Shown: piece after piece, positions 7,642-16,169 of the stretch
Numbering within the stretch: the first letter of the stretch is position 1
Layout: every line of letters begins with the position of its first letter
Assembly (NCBI GenBank): GCA_963665165.1
Contig: OY761989.1
Location: 124,001-188,000 of the forward strand
Direction: 5' to 3'
DNA from: G963663315 sp963665165
GTDB taxonomy: Bacteria > Pseudomonadota > Gammaproteobacteria > Arenicellales > Poriferihabitantaceae
Length of the DNA stretch: 64,000 nt
Position numbers and translations under genes: made by a program
Notes under the pieces: generated by a model
Seen by the model: the letters and a program-made list of their open reading frames with translations, nothing else
Databases searched by the model: none
Told to the model about the DNA's origin: nothing

Positions 7642-8607
7642 ATGTCGGAATCCGAATCCCATCTTTTTATCAGGTCCACTCCGCAAATGAAGGGGGAACG
7701 TGTGGACAAGGCGCTTTCGAAATTGCTGCCGGAATATACCAGAAATGCAATTCAACAGTGGATCCGGCAGGGTCTGGTGCTGATAGACGGGGGATCGGCA
7801 AAACAGAAATTCAGGTTGTCGGGGGAGGAAACACTGGAAATCCGGCTTCCATGCCCCTCCGTTCCGGATTGTCTTCCCGAACGGATCGATCTGGAAATCC
7901 TGGACCAGGACGATCAGATCATGATCATTGACAAACCTTCCGGTCTTGTGGTCCATCCGGGCGCCGGCAACCTGAACGGCACCTTGCAAAACGGCTTGCT
8001 CCATCATAATCCCGAACTGGGAAAACTGCCCAGGGCGGGAATCGTTCATCGGCTCGATAAGGATACGACCGGACTAATGGTAGTGGCGAAGACAGAACAG
8101 GCCCGACAGCATCTGATCGCCCAACTCGACAGTCGGCAAATGAGTCGCCAGTATCTCGCTATCGTCAATGGCGTCATGATTTCGGGGGAAACCATCAATC
8201 AGCCAATCGGCAGGCATCGTCAGGACCGGTTACGCATGTCGGTAACCCCGCAGGGCAAGACTGCGATCACTCATTTTCGCGTCAAAAGGAAATACCGTCA
8301 CCATTGCCTGGTGCAGGCCAGTCTGGAATCCGGGCGTACTCACCAGATCCGCGTACATTTGAGCTGGAGAGGTTTCCCGATTGTCGGTGACAGGCTTTAC
8401 GGACAACGAACCCGATTGCCGCCGGGAGCGTCGGAGCCATTCAAGCACTGTCTACAGACTTTTCCGCGACAGGCGCTGCATGCGGAAAAGCTCACCCTGA
8501 TTCATCCACGGAACAATGTCGAAACAAGCTGGCAAAGCCCACTGCCCGAAGATATGAAAACCCTGATGGCGCAGCTTGAAAACGACAATGCCCGGAATAA
8601 CCCATGA
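7642..8607 (+). CDS. rluD: 23S rRNA pseudouridine 1911/1915/1917 synthase RluD
   Basis: RluD isomerises uridines in helix 69 of 23S rRNA. The 321-residue protein begins with an S4 RNA-binding domain (GERVDKALSKLLPEYTRNAIQQWIRQGLV). The catalytic domain follows, with the HRLDKDTTGLMVVAK motif; its Asp falls at residue 139, the same number as in E. coli RluD. QSRQYLAIVNG-like and SGRTHQIRVHL motifs are also present. Length and the divergent bamD neighbour support RluD over RluC or TruC. The usual next genes (pgeF, clpB) are not here; nrdJb follows in the opposite direction 26 bases away. Confidence 0.92.
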   Translation: MSESESHLFIRSTPQMKGERVDKALSKLLPEYTRNAIQQWIRQGLVLIDGGSAKQKFRLSGEETLEIRLPCPSVPDCLPERIDLEILDQDDQIMIIDKPSGLVVHPGAGNLNGTLQNGLLHHNPELGKLPRAGIVHRLDKDTTGLMVVAKTEQARQHLIAQLDSRQMSRQYLAIVNGVMISGETINQPIGRHRQDRLRMSVTPQGKTAITHFRVKRKYRHHCLVQASLESGRTHQIRVHLSWRGFPIVGDRLYGQRTRLPPGASEPFKHCLQTFPRQALHAEKLTLIHPRNNVETSWQSPLPEDMKTLMAQLENDNARNNP

Positions 8608-8633
8608 AATCCCGGTTCAACCCTTCAAGGACG

Positions 8634-9362
8634 CTACCCGCATTTGCTTTCGCCGCAACTCAGGCAGGTCATGCAACCATCCATGAACACCATGGCTTTG
8701 GTGTTGCATTTGTTACAGAGAATGGCTCCATCGGGGAACACACTGTCCTGTGTGTCTGACAAAGAGCGGGCATGGCTTTGCTCATATTCCCTGCGCTTCT
8801 GGTCGACCAGCGCCTGCTGATGCTCATCCAGACCCGTCTCGACAATCATGCCGATCATTTTCAGATGGGATTCGATGACATCCCCGATTTCAGCGACCAG
8901 CGAAGGCATATATCTGCCGCCCCGTTTGAAGTAACCCCCTTTGGGATCGAATACGCTGCGCAACTCGTTGGCCAGAAAAGTGACGTCGCCTCCTTTTCTG
9001 AAAACCGCAGAGATGATCAGTGTCAGTCCCGATATCCATTGATAGTGGTCCATGTTTTTCGAATTGATAAAAATCTCGAAAGGCCTGCGCTTTTCGTAGG
9101 GAGTGCCCGGATTCAGCAGGATGTCGTTAATGGTAATGTAAAACGCGTGTTCAGAAACCGGGGTCTTGATCTTGTAGGTATTACCAACCAGCATTTCAGG
9201 CCGAACGACCTTTTCATGCATCTGGACGACCCGGTCTTGTGCCGCATCGAGAGCGGCCGTTAATCCGGGAGCCGCTTCTGTCGAACTGGCGCTCCCGGCG
9301 CTTTTTTCCTCCGGTTTGATCACGTTGTAGTCAACGATTCTCTGGTCTATTTTAATACTCAT
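8634..9362 (-). CDS. nrdJb: Class II ribonucleotide reductase, small TSCPD subunit NrdJb
   Basis: This 242-residue protein matches the separate C-terminal part of split adenosylcobalamin-dependent reductases. It has a TSCPD-type domain (RPFEIFINSKNMDHYQWISGL, then AVFRKGGDV and FKRGGRYMPSLVAEIGD) and a Cys-rich tail (CNKCNTKAM, CMTCLSCGESKCG) likely to hold zinc or act in redox turnover. Split nrdJa/nrdJb is known from Pseudomonas aeruginosa. The ATG at 9362 gives MSIKIDQR; a TTG codon precedes it. It lies 195 bases downstream of nrdJa, with no terminator seen between, so co-transcription is likely. It converges on rluD. Confidence 0.85.
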   Translation of the reverse strand: MSIKIDQRIVDYNVIKPEEKSAGSASSTEAAPGLTAALDAAQDRVVQMHEKVVRPEMLVGNTYKIKTPVSEHAFYITINDILLNPGTPYEKRRPFEIFINSKNMDHYQWISGLTLIISAVFRKGGDVTFLANELRSVFDPKGGYFKRGGRYMPSLVAEIGDVIESHLKMIGMIVETGLDEHQQALVDQKRREYEQSHARSLSDTQDSVFPDGAILCNKCNTKAMVFMDGCMTCLSCGESKCG

Positions 9363-9557
9363 CAAAATCTCGACAGGGTTTGTTGTTTGATTGGCAATGA
9401 TTTTTGCCGGCGATCATGGGGCGTTGCCGCAATGCGGCCGATTTGCAGGCTGAACTGGACTCTCCGGTTTTTTTCCTGGTACCGGATCTGGGGCTTTTTG
9501 CCTGGACTTTTCAATCTGTCGTACGCGTCCTGTGGATGGATTGCCGGATAAAAGTCG

Positions 9558-11696
9558 CTAGAACCGTCCGTAATATCCTTCTTTCAAGGCATCGAACAGA
9601 TTCGCCGCGGTGTGTAATTCGCCATCGTACTCGATTTCTTCGTCACCCCTGACTTCGACCATATCCCCATTTTCGAGAACGAACTGGTATTTCGTGTTCT
9701 TCAGGTCCTGCTCCTTGACCAGCACCCCCTGGAACACTTCAGGATTGAATCTGAATGTGGTGCAGCCTTTCAGGCCTTTTTCCCAGGCATACCGATAAAT
9801 GTCCTGGAATTCCCCGAACGGAAAATCCGTCGGCACATTGGCGGTTTTCGAGATGGACGAATCGATCCATTTCTGCGCCGCCGACTGTATGTCCACATGC
9901 TGTTTCGGCGTAATATCCTCGCTGGTAATGAAATAACCGGGCAGCCTTTCGTTGTCATTTTCCCCGGAGGGTACGGCCGCCGGGTTCACCAGATGCCGGT
10001 AGGCCAGCAACTCGTAGGAATAGACGTCTATTTTTTCCTTGGTTTTCCTGCCTTCGCGAATGACGTTTCTGCTGTATTTGTGGGCGAAACTCGGTTCGAT
10101 TCCGTTGCTGGCATTATTCGCCAGAGACAGGCTGATCGTGCCGGTGGGCGCGATTGAGGTATGGTGGGTATAACGACAGCCGTCGACTTCGATCCCGCTT
10201 CGTATTTCCTTGGGGAACTTCTGCATGTAACGGCTGTATCTGGCCATCAATACCGAACCCTTGACCAGGTCGCCTTCGCAAAATCCATCCTCTGCCATTT
10301 CCGGGCGTTTGGCCAGCATCTCCCGGGTCACCGCGTATTCCTGCTCAAGTACGGGCGCAGCCCCCTTTTCCTTTGCCAGGGCGATTCCCACTTCCCAGCC
10401 GACCATGGCCATTTCCCTGGCTACCCGCTCTGTAAAGGCCAGGGATCGTTCATCTCCGTATCTCATCTTCAACATGGTCAGGGTGGAACCCAGTCCGAGG
10501 AAACCCATACCGTGACGACGCTTCGATTTCAACTCATCGATTTGTTTGGTGAGCGGCAAACCATTGATTTCAACCACATTATCCAGCAACCGGGAAAAGA
10601 CGGCGACCACTTCCCGGTACTCGTCCCAGTCAAATCCGGCTTCATCGGTAAACGGGTTGCGGACAAACCGGGTCAGATTGACCGATCCGAGCAAACAGGC
10701 CCCATAAGGCGGGAGCGGCTGTTCTCCGCAAGGGTTGGTGGCGCGAATATTTTCGCAGAACCAGTTGTTGTTCATCTCGTTGATGCGATCCACAAGGATG
10801 AATCCGGGCTCGGCATAGTCATAAGTGGAACTCATGATCGTGTCCCACAATTTTTTCGCGCGAATGGTACGGTAAACGCGGCAGGCGACATCGCCCACTT
10901 CGTTGGTCACGTAATTCGTGGTATGCGGCCAGCGCCGCCAGATAATCCGGTATTCCCCGCTCTCGACTTCATGCCGGGTGGCCGGGAATGACAAGGGCCA
11001 CTGTGCGTCGTCCTGAACCGCCTGCATGAATTCATCGGTAATCAGGCAGGACAGGTTGAATTGACGGAGTCGCGCGTTTTCGCGCTTGGCGCGAATAAAC
11101 TCCAGAATATCAGGATGGGAAATATCGAAGGTGCCCATTTGTGCGCCGCGGCGTCCACCGGCGGACGATACCGTGAAACACATCGAATCGAATATGTCCA
11201 TAAAAGAAAGCGGGCCGGAGGTATACGCTCCGGCGCCGCTTACAAAGGCGCCCTTGGGGCGCAAGGTGGAGAATTCGTATCCAATCCCGCATCCAGCCTT
11301 CAGGGTCAGTCCCGCTTCATGAACGCAGGCCAGCACACCATCCATCGAATCCGGAATGATGCCTGAAACCGTACAGTTGATCGTGCTGGTCGCGGATTTA
11401 TGTTCCAGGGCGCCCGCGTTGGATGTAATCCGGCCGGCCGGAATGGCGCCGCGCTGCAATGCCCAAAGAAATTTTTCGTGCCATTCCTTTTGCTTTTCGT
11501 GAGTATGCTCAACCTCTGCCAGGGCCCTGGCCACCCGGTCAAAGGTCGCCATGACATCCTGGTCCACCGGCTCACCCTGCATGGTTTTCAGCCGATATTT
11601 TTTATCCCAGATATCAAGCGCCGCAGGCTGAAGGGCAATTTCGTCCAGCGAAACGGCTCCGGTATCATGGCTTTTTTTACTGACTGCGCTAACCAT
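9558..11696 (-). CDS. nrdJa: Adenosylcobalamin-dependent ribonucleoside-diphosphate reductase, large subunit NrdJa
   Basis: The enzyme makes deoxyribonucleotides using coenzyme B12, independent of oxygen. The 712-residue protein has the reductase barrel with NCTVSGIIPDSMDG (first active-site Cys), GCGIGYEFSTLRPKGA, GGRRGAQMGTFDISHPD, the ATNPCGEQPLPPYGACLLGSVNL active-site loop (Asn, Cys, Glu) and ISLSLANNASNGIEP. The C-terminal Cys-rich/TSCPD part is missing because it is encoded separately by nrdJb. Two NrdR boxes lie within 75 bases upstream of the ATG, indicating repression by NrdR. No cobalamin riboswitch was seen in the 11697-11899 gap. Confidence 0.93.
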   Translation of the reverse strand: MVSAVSKKSHDTGAVSLDEIALQPAALDIWDKKYRLKTMQGEPVDQDVMATFDRVARALAEVEHTHEKQKEWHEKFLWALQRGAIPAGRITSNAGALEHKSATSTINCTVSGIIPDSMDGVLACVHEAGLTLKAGCGIGYEFSTLRPKGAFVSGAGAYTSGPLSFMDIFDSMCFTVSSAGGRRGAQMGTFDISHPDILEFIRAKRENARLRQFNLSCLITDEFMQAVQDDAQWPLSFPATRHEVESGEYRIIWRRWPHTTNYVTNEVGDVACRVYRTIRAKKLWDTIMSSTYDYAEPGFILVDRINEMNNNWFCENIRATNPCGEQPLPPYGACLLGSVNLTRFVRNPFTDEAGFDWDEYREVVAVFSRLLDNVVEINGLPLTKQIDELKSKRRHGMGFLGLGSTLTMLKMRYGDERSLAFTERVAREMAMVGWEVGIALAKEKGAAPVLEQEYAVTREMLAKRPEMAEDGFCEGDLVKGSVLMARYSRYMQKFPKEIRSGIEVDGCRYTHHTSIAPTGTISLSLANNASNGIEPSFAHKYSRNVIREGRKTKEKIDVYSYELLAYRHLVNPAAVPSGENDNERLPGYFITSEDITPKQHVDIQSAAQKWIDSSISKTANVPTDFPFGEFQDIYRYAWEKGLKGCTTFRFNPEVFQGVLVKEQDLKNTKYQFVLENGDMVEVRGDEEIEYDGELHTAANLFDALKEGYYGRF

Positions 11697-11722
11697 CCGC
11701 GGGGTATTCCAATTCTATAAGA

Positions 11723-11738
11723 ATTCCACATATAGTGG
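11723..11738 (-). promoter_or_regulatory. NrdR box 1 (nrdJ-proximal)
   Basis: A 16-base site within a near-perfect palindrome (ATTCCAC ... GTGGAAT) fits the NrdR consensus acaCwATATaTwGtgt at most core positions. It lies 27 bases upstream of nrdJa and exactly 32 bases from the second box, the face-of-helix spacing expected of paired NrdR sites. Confidence 0.65.
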
Positions 11739-11754
11739 AATCAACTCACAGAAA

Positions 11755-11770
11755 GCACTATATATAGAGT
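11755..11770 (-). promoter_or_regulatory. NrdR box 2 (nrdJ-distal)
   Basis: The core CTATATATAG within gcaCTATATATAGagt matches the NrdR consensus almost perfectly. Paired with the box at 11723, it should repress nrdJa-nrdJb when dATP is plentiful. Confidence 0.75.
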
Positions 11771-11886
11771 CGTTAATTTTCAAGCGCTCTATAATAGACG
11801 TTAAGCCCGGACGCTGTCAAAGACTTTTTTAGTTGTTTTCCGGTTTGCCGGGAGAGCATTCCCCGGAATATCCGGACACATCGGCT

Positions 11887-11892
11887 TATAAT
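11887..11892 (+). promoter_or_regulatory. -10 element very close to the FemAB-like start
   Basis: TATAAT at 11887-11892 ends only 7 bases before the ATG at 11900. Transcription from it would yield an almost leaderless mRNA. No clear -35 hexamer accompanies it, so it may be fortuitous. Confidence 0.3.
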
Positions 11893-11899
11893 AGCCGTG

Positions 11900-13060
11900 A
11901 TGGAAACTGAAACACCTCTGAACATTCGCGTTTGCGCCTCTATCGATGAACTCCCCGGTCAACAGTGGAACCGGCTCGTCAGGGGAAATTACCCCTTTTT
12001 GAATCATGGGTTTTTGTCCGCGGTGGAGCGCTTTGACTGTGTCGGTGAGCAGGTCGGATGGATTCCCCGGCATCTGGCCTGCCAGCGGGACCGGACCCTG
12101 GTCGCCGCGATGCCGGTTTATGAAAAGCACAATTCCTGGGGCGAATTCGTGTTTGATCATGCCTGGGCTGACGCCTTCCACAAATACGGAGTCAGATACT
12201 ATCCGAAACTGGTCAACGCGGTCCCGTTCACACCGGCTTCCGGTCAACGCATCCTGATGGATGGGCAACACCGGGAAGAATGGGCGCAGACTCTGGTCAG
12301 GGCCGCGAAAACCCTGGCCCGGGAGCACGGATTCAGCGGGGTTCATTGTCTGTTTCCGGATCCCGATGACTATGATCTGCTCAATCGGCTGCAGGCGGTC
12401 TCGCGCTATGATTGCCAGTTCCACTGGCATAACCGGGGCTATACCTGCTTCCGGGATTTCCTGCAAACACTCAAATCCAGAAAGCGTAAAACCATCCTCC
12501 GGGAAAGAAGGAAAGTGGTCGATGCGGATGTGCGGATAGAGTGGCTTGACGGTCATTCCGCAACCGAGGCGGACTGGCGCGCATTCACCCGGCTATATCA
12601 AAAAATCTATCACCGGAAATACGGTATGCCCGCATTCAACCTGGCTTTCTTCACCGCGGTCAGCGAAGCCATGCCCGATCAGGTTCATCTGGTATCTGCG
12701 AAAGTGGACGGACAAAGTGTCGCGGCGGCGCTGATGTACAGTGACGATACCACTTTGTACGGCCGTCATTGGGGATGCGACCGCTATGTGGACTGCCTTC
12801 ATTTCGAGGTCTGTTATTACCAGGGCATCGAATACTGTATCCGGCACGGGCTGGAACGATTCGACCCCGGCGCCCAGGGCGAACATAAAATTGCGCGTGG
12901 CTTTGAACCGACCCGGACCCACTCCCTGCACTGGATGTCAGACAATCCGTTCAATCTGGCCATCCAGCAGTTTGTCCAGCATGAACAGGCCGGAGTGCAA
13001 CACTACATGGAGGCGGCAGCCGCACACTCCCCGTACCATGCCGCCCGCAAGGAACCCTGA
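11900..13060 (+). CDS. FemAB/GNAT-fold acyltransferase-like protein (COG3146 type)
   Basis: A 386-residue protein of the peptidoglycan-FemAB-like/GNAT family often annotated as 'GNAT family N-acetyltransferase' or DUF482. Recognisable blocks are NPFLNHGFL-like NYPFLNHGFLSAVERF, PVYEKHNSWGEFVFDHAWADAF, YYPKLVNAVPFTP, the C-terminal VDCLHFEVCYYQGIEYCI and FDPGAQGEHKIARGFEPT. The HEFD..W and FxPGAQGEHK-like segments are the family hallmarks. The physiological substrate is not established. A GTG at 11897 directly precedes the ATG; I took the ATG. It is divergent from nrdJa. Confidence 0.8.
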   Translation: METETPLNIRVCASIDELPGQQWNRLVRGNYPFLNHGFLSAVERFDCVGEQVGWIPRHLACQRDRTLVAAMPVYEKHNSWGEFVFDHAWADAFHKYGVRYYPKLVNAVPFTPASGQRILMDGQHREEWAQTLVRAAKTLAREHGFSGVHCLFPDPDDYDLLNRLQAVSRYDCQFHWHNRGYTCFRDFLQTLKSRKRKTILRERRKVVDADVRIEWLDGHSATEADWRAFTRLYQKIYHRKYGMPAFNLAFFTAVSEAMPDQVHLVSAKVDGQSVAAALMYSDDTTLYGRHWGCDRYVDCLHFEVCYYQGIEYCIRHGLERFDPGAQGEHKIARGFEPTRTHSLHWMSDNPFNLAIQQFVQHEQAGVQHYMEAAAAHSPYHAARKEP

Positions 13061-13208
13061 CCACCCGGCCAGCAGCATCCACCCATATCCAGCGCCAAGA
13101 CAGTGGATCTATACATATTTAATTGCTTTATGTCGCCATGGGCGGTAATATCCAGCCCCCGAAAAATCTTCACATCCAGGTCGATTTCCGACCGGACCCT
13201 GGTAAACA

Positions 13209-14009
13209 GTGCGTACAACCCTGATCGCTGGAAACTGGAAAATGAATGGCGACAAGGCCATGGCCCGGGCTGTATGCGAAAATATTGTCGCAGGCGCCCG
13301 GAACCGGGGCGGGAATGACAGCGATAACACAGGTAATCCGGATATTCTGGTCTGCCCTCCGTTTACTTTGTTATCGACGGTGGATTCGATCATTCGGGAC
13401 AGTGCCTGCCAACTGGGCGCCCAGGACATGGCGGCGAATTCAAATGGCGCTTTTACCGGCCAGGTCTCCTCGACCATGCTGCTGGATTGCGGATGCAGCC
13501 ATGTCATCCTCGGACATTCCGAGCGCCGCACCCTGTGTGGAGAATCGGACCAGATGGTGGCGGACAAGGCAGGACGGGCGGTTGCCGATGGACTGATCGC
13601 GATCGTATGCGTCGGTGAAACCCGGGCGGAACGGGAGTCGGGCGCGACCGGACAAGTGGTGCAACGGCAGATCCAGACGGTGATCGACACCGTGGGCATC
13701 GAGCAATTCAAGGATATCGTGATTGCTTACGAGCCGGTCTGGGCGATCGGCACCGGGCTGAGCGCAACTCCCGAGCAGGCCCGGCAGGTTCATCAGTTGA
13801 TTCGCCGACAGCTTGCCCGGCATGATGCCGGTATCGCTGAAGGCTGCCGGATCCTGTATGGCGGCAGTATGAAACCGGACAACGCGGGCGAATTGCTCGC
13901 CAAACCGGACATCGACGGCGGCCTGATTGGCGGCGCCTCATTGAAAGCGGAAGACTTCCTTGGCATTTGCTTCGGCGGCCTGACCCAAACGAAAAGTCAA
14001 ACACAATAA
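13209..14009 (+). CDS. tpiA: Triosephosphate isomerase
   Basis: The enzyme interconverts dihydroxyacetone phosphate and glyceraldehyde 3-phosphate in glycolysis and gluconeogenesis. The 266-residue sequence has the active-site Lys in GNWKMN near the start, the electrophilic His in ILGHSERR, the catalytic Glu in AYEPVWAIGTG and the phosphate-binding YGGSMKPDNA. The start is GTG at 13209 (MRTTLIAGNWKMN). It precedes secG by 7 bases, the common tpiA-secG-tRNA-Leu order of gammaproteobacteria. Confidence 0.95.
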   Translation: MRTTLIAGNWKMNGDKAMARAVCENIVAGARNRGGNDSDNTGNPDILVCPPFTLLSTVDSIIRDSACQLGAQDMAANSNGAFTGQVSSTMLLDCGCSHVILGHSERRTLCGESDQMVADKAGRAVADGLIAIVCVGETRAERESGATGQVVQRQIQTVIDTVGIEQFKDIVIAYEPVWAIGTGLSATPEQARQVHQLIRRQLARHDAGIAEGCRILYGGSMKPDNAGELLAKPDIDGGLIGGASLKAEDFLGICFGGLTQTKSQTQ

Positions 14010-14016
14010 TACAATC

Positions 14017-14385
14017 ATGATTTCCAATCTCCTACTGGTCGTTCACTTGATTATCGCAGTCACCATCGTCGTACTGGTACTGCTGCAACAGGGGAAAGGT
14101 TCGGAAATGGGCGCGGCGTTCGGGGGTGGTTCTTCGCAATCCCTGTTTGGCGCAAGAGGTTCAGCCAACTTCCTGAGCCGAATTACTTCTACCCTGGTTA
14201 CCGTGTTCTTCATTACCAGTCTGGTATTGGCCTACCTGTACACGCGGCAGGGCGAAGACACCAGCATACTGGCCGAATCCATCATCAACCAGACGGACGA
14301 ACAAGTGGAAGAAGCGGCAATAACCAGTCCCGAAACGACAACGCAAACCGGGGAGTCCGATATCCCCGCAATACCGGAAGAATAA
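14017..14385 (+). CDS. secG: Preprotein translocase subunit SecG
   Basis: SecG is the small accessory membrane subunit of the SecYEG channel. The 122-residue protein has a first transmembrane helix (LLLVVHLIIAVTIVVLVLLQQG), the conserved cytoplasmic loop GKGSEMGAAFGGGSSQSLFGARGSANFL, and a second helix (ITSTLVTVFFITSLVLAYLYT). An acidic, Thr-rich tail follows. It lies 7 bases after tpiA and 10 bases before the tRNA-Leu gene, so processing of a joint transcript is plausible. Confidence 0.95.
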   Translation: MISNLLLVVHLIIAVTIVVLVLLQQGKGSEMGAAFGGGSSQSLFGARGSANFLSRITSTLVTVFFITSLVLAYLYTRQGEDTSILAESIINQTDEQVEEAAITSPETTTQTGESDIPAIPEE

Positions 14386-14395
14386 AACGTAAACA

Positions 14396-14480
14396 GCCGA
14401 AGTGGTGGAACTGGTAGACACGCAGTCTTGAGGGGGCTGTGCTTCACGGCGTGAGGGTTCGAGTCCCTCCTTCGGCACCA
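14396..14480 (+). tRNA. tRNA-Leu (anticodon GAG)
   Basis: The acceptor stem GCCGAAG pairs with CTTCGGC, with an encoded CCA end. The anticodon stem CAGTC/GGCTG flanks the seven-base loop TTGAGGG, giving anticodon GAG. The long variable arm and the GGTTCGAGTCC T-loop are as expected for a class II leucine tRNA of 85 bases. Confidence 0.95.
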
Positions 14481-14542
14481 GTTGATTCAATATCCGGGTG
14501 AATTCAGCAGAATCCTCAAGGCCAACCCTGAAAAACAAACCC

Positions 14543-15127
14543 ATGCTCACCGGCATCAACCGGCCTCTGGTCATCAGGCTTGTCCTGTTTCACGTCGTAA
14601 TCATCGCGCTGTCGAACTACATGGTCCAATTTACCGGCGCCTTCCTGGGATACGCTTTCACCTGGGCCATGTTTGTATTTCCCGCCGTCATACTGGCTAC
14701 CGACCTGACCGTCCGGTTATCCAGCCAGCACAATGCCCGGATTGTGGTGGGCCTGGCCTATATTCCGGCCATCCTGATCAGCGCCCTGATGGCGGACTGG
14801 CGGATTGGAATGGCCAGCGGCACCGCCTATCTGGTCGGACAGTTACTGGATATTGTGGTGTTCCAGAAAATACGTGAACGGGCAAGGGCATGGTGGCCGG
14901 CGCCCCTGGTCTCGACTCTGGTCGCCAATATAATCGATACCTATACTTTTTTCGGGGTCGCGTTCCACCGGTCCGCCGATGAATTCATGGCAACCAACTG
15001 GGTTGAGGTTGCCACTGTGGATTTGTGTTTCAAGATTATCGTATCGATCGTGTTGTTTCTCCCTGCCTACGGCGCTTTACTCAACTATCTCGGAACCCGG
15101 CCTGGCCGGAGTGAGGACCTGATTTGA
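14543..15127 (+). CDS. yhhQ: Queuosine precursor transporter YhhQ/VUT family
   Basis: This 194-residue integral membrane protein has about six hydrophobic segments and the family motifs NYMVQF..FLGYAFTWAMFVFPAVILATDLTVRL, AYLVGQLLDIVVFQKIRE and STLVANIIDTYTFFGVAF. Members import 7-cyano- or 7-aminomethyl-7-deazaguanine for queuosine synthesis in tRNA. The ATG at 14543 was preferred to a GTG at 14498, as it starts directly before the first helix region. It lies between tRNA-Leu and nuoA. No preQ1 riboswitch was recognised. Confidence 0.85.
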   Translation: MLTGINRPLVIRLVLFHVVIIALSNYMVQFTGAFLGYAFTWAMFVFPAVILATDLTVRLSSQHNARIVVGLAYIPAILISALMADWRIGMASGTAYLVGQLLDIVVFQKIRERARAWWPAPLVSTLVANIIDTYTFFGVAFHRSADEFMATNWVEVATVDLCFKIIVSIVLFLPAYGALLNYLGTRPGRSEDLI

Positions 15128-15245
15128 CCGCCTTGTGCAATTCCCTTGCCGATACCGGGTTTTTTCCGGTCAAATGATTTAAAATAACGGTTTTACGCTG
15201 GGGCAGATCCAGACAGACAGGCCAGTGAACTGAACAGAGTTTGTT

Positions 15246-15602
15246 TTGTTAACCGAATATTTACCGATCCTGTTATTTATCATCGTCGGCATCGCCGTCG
15301 GTGTAATCGCCATTTCGGCGGGGAGAGTATTGGCCCCGAGCAAACCTGACGAACAAAAGAATTCGCCCTACGAGTGCGGATTCGAGGCATTCGAAGATTC
15401 CAGGATGAAATTTGACATCCGCTATTATCTGGTTGCCATCCTGTTTATTATTTTTGATCTTGAAATTGCGTTTCTGTTTCCATGGGCGATTGTGCTCGAT
15501 GAAATCGGCGTGTTCGGATTCTGGGCGATGATGTTGTTTCTCGGGGTCCTGGTAGTCGGGTTCATCTACGAATGGAAAAAAGGCGCGCTGGAATGGGAGT
15601 AG
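15246..15602 (+). CDS. nuoA: NADH-quinone oxidoreductase subunit A
   Basis: This is the first gene of a complete complex I operon. The 118-residue protein has three membrane helices and the conserved loop NSPYECGFEAFEDSRMKFDIRYYLVAILFIIFDLEIAFLFPWA. NuoA contributes, with NuoH and NuoJ, to the junction of the quinone pathway and the membrane arm. The start is TTG at 15246 (MLTEYLPILL); no ATG is suitably placed. Upstream, 15128-15245 is a 118-base gap with an ACCGG/CCGGT hairpin and an AT-rich TTTAAAATAA segment, likely the operon promoter region. Confidence 0.93.
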   Translation: MLTEYLPILLFIIVGIAVGVIAISAGRVLAPSKPDEQKNSPYECGFEAFEDSRMKFDIRYYLVAILFIIFDLEIAFLFPWAIVLDEIGVFGFWAMMLFLGVLVVGFIYEWKKGALEWE

Positions 15603-15607
15603 ATTAG

Positions 15608-16102
15608 ATGGCGCTCGAAGGTACCTTGCGGGAAGGGTTTGCGACAGCCAGACTGGACGATCTGATTAACTGGGCGCGAACCGGTTCACTGTGGCCGATG
15701 ACTTTCGGCCTGGCCTGTTGCGCGGTCGAAATGATGCAGGCGGGGGCGGCCCGCTACGATCTCGACCGTTTCGGTATTCTATTCAGACCGAGCCCGAGAC
15801 AATCTGACGTAATGATCGTGGCGGGCACCCTGACCAACAAGATGGCGCCCGCCCTGCGCAAGGTATACGACCAGATGGCCGAGCCGCGGTGGGTCATCTC
15901 GATGGGATCCTGCGCCAATGGCGGCGGTTATTACCATTATTCCTATTCCGTGGTGCGCGGCTGCGACCGTATCATACCGGTGGATGTGTATGTCCCCGGT
16001 TGTCCGCCTACCGCCGAAGCATTGATTTACGGTATCCTGCAATTACAGAAAAAAATCAGGAAAACCAGTACGATCGCACGACCGGCAGCGGCGGTAGCCT
16101 GA
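15608..16102 (+). CDS. nuoB: NADH-quinone oxidoreductase subunit B
   Basis: NuoB carries the terminal 4Fe-4S cluster N2 that reduces quinone. The 164-residue protein shows the tandem Cys motif in GLACCAVEMM, then GSCANGGGYYHYSYSVVRGCDRIIPVDVYVPGCPP, supplying the four cluster cysteines. It begins 5 bases after nuoA and is followed by a 67-base gap before nuoC. Confidence 0.95.
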   Translation: MALEGTLREGFATARLDDLINWARTGSLWPMTFGLACCAVEMMQAGAARYDLDRFGILFRPSPRQSDVMIVAGTLTNKMAPALRKVYDQMAEPRWVISMGSCANGGGYYHYSYSVVRGCDRIIPVDVYVPGCPPTAEALIYGILQLQKKIRKTSTIARPAAAVA

Positions 16103-16169
16103 TTATCGTTGCAGGCAGCCTCGCCAATGAACCGGATTGCCGTGAAAACACCGCCGGGAACCATTTGAC

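Noticed and set aside
15146..15186. Strong nuoA promoter or yhhQ terminator from the ACCGG/CCGGT hairpin
   Set aside because: The stem is only 5 bp, lacks a following T-run, and no -35/-10 pair with proper spacing was found.
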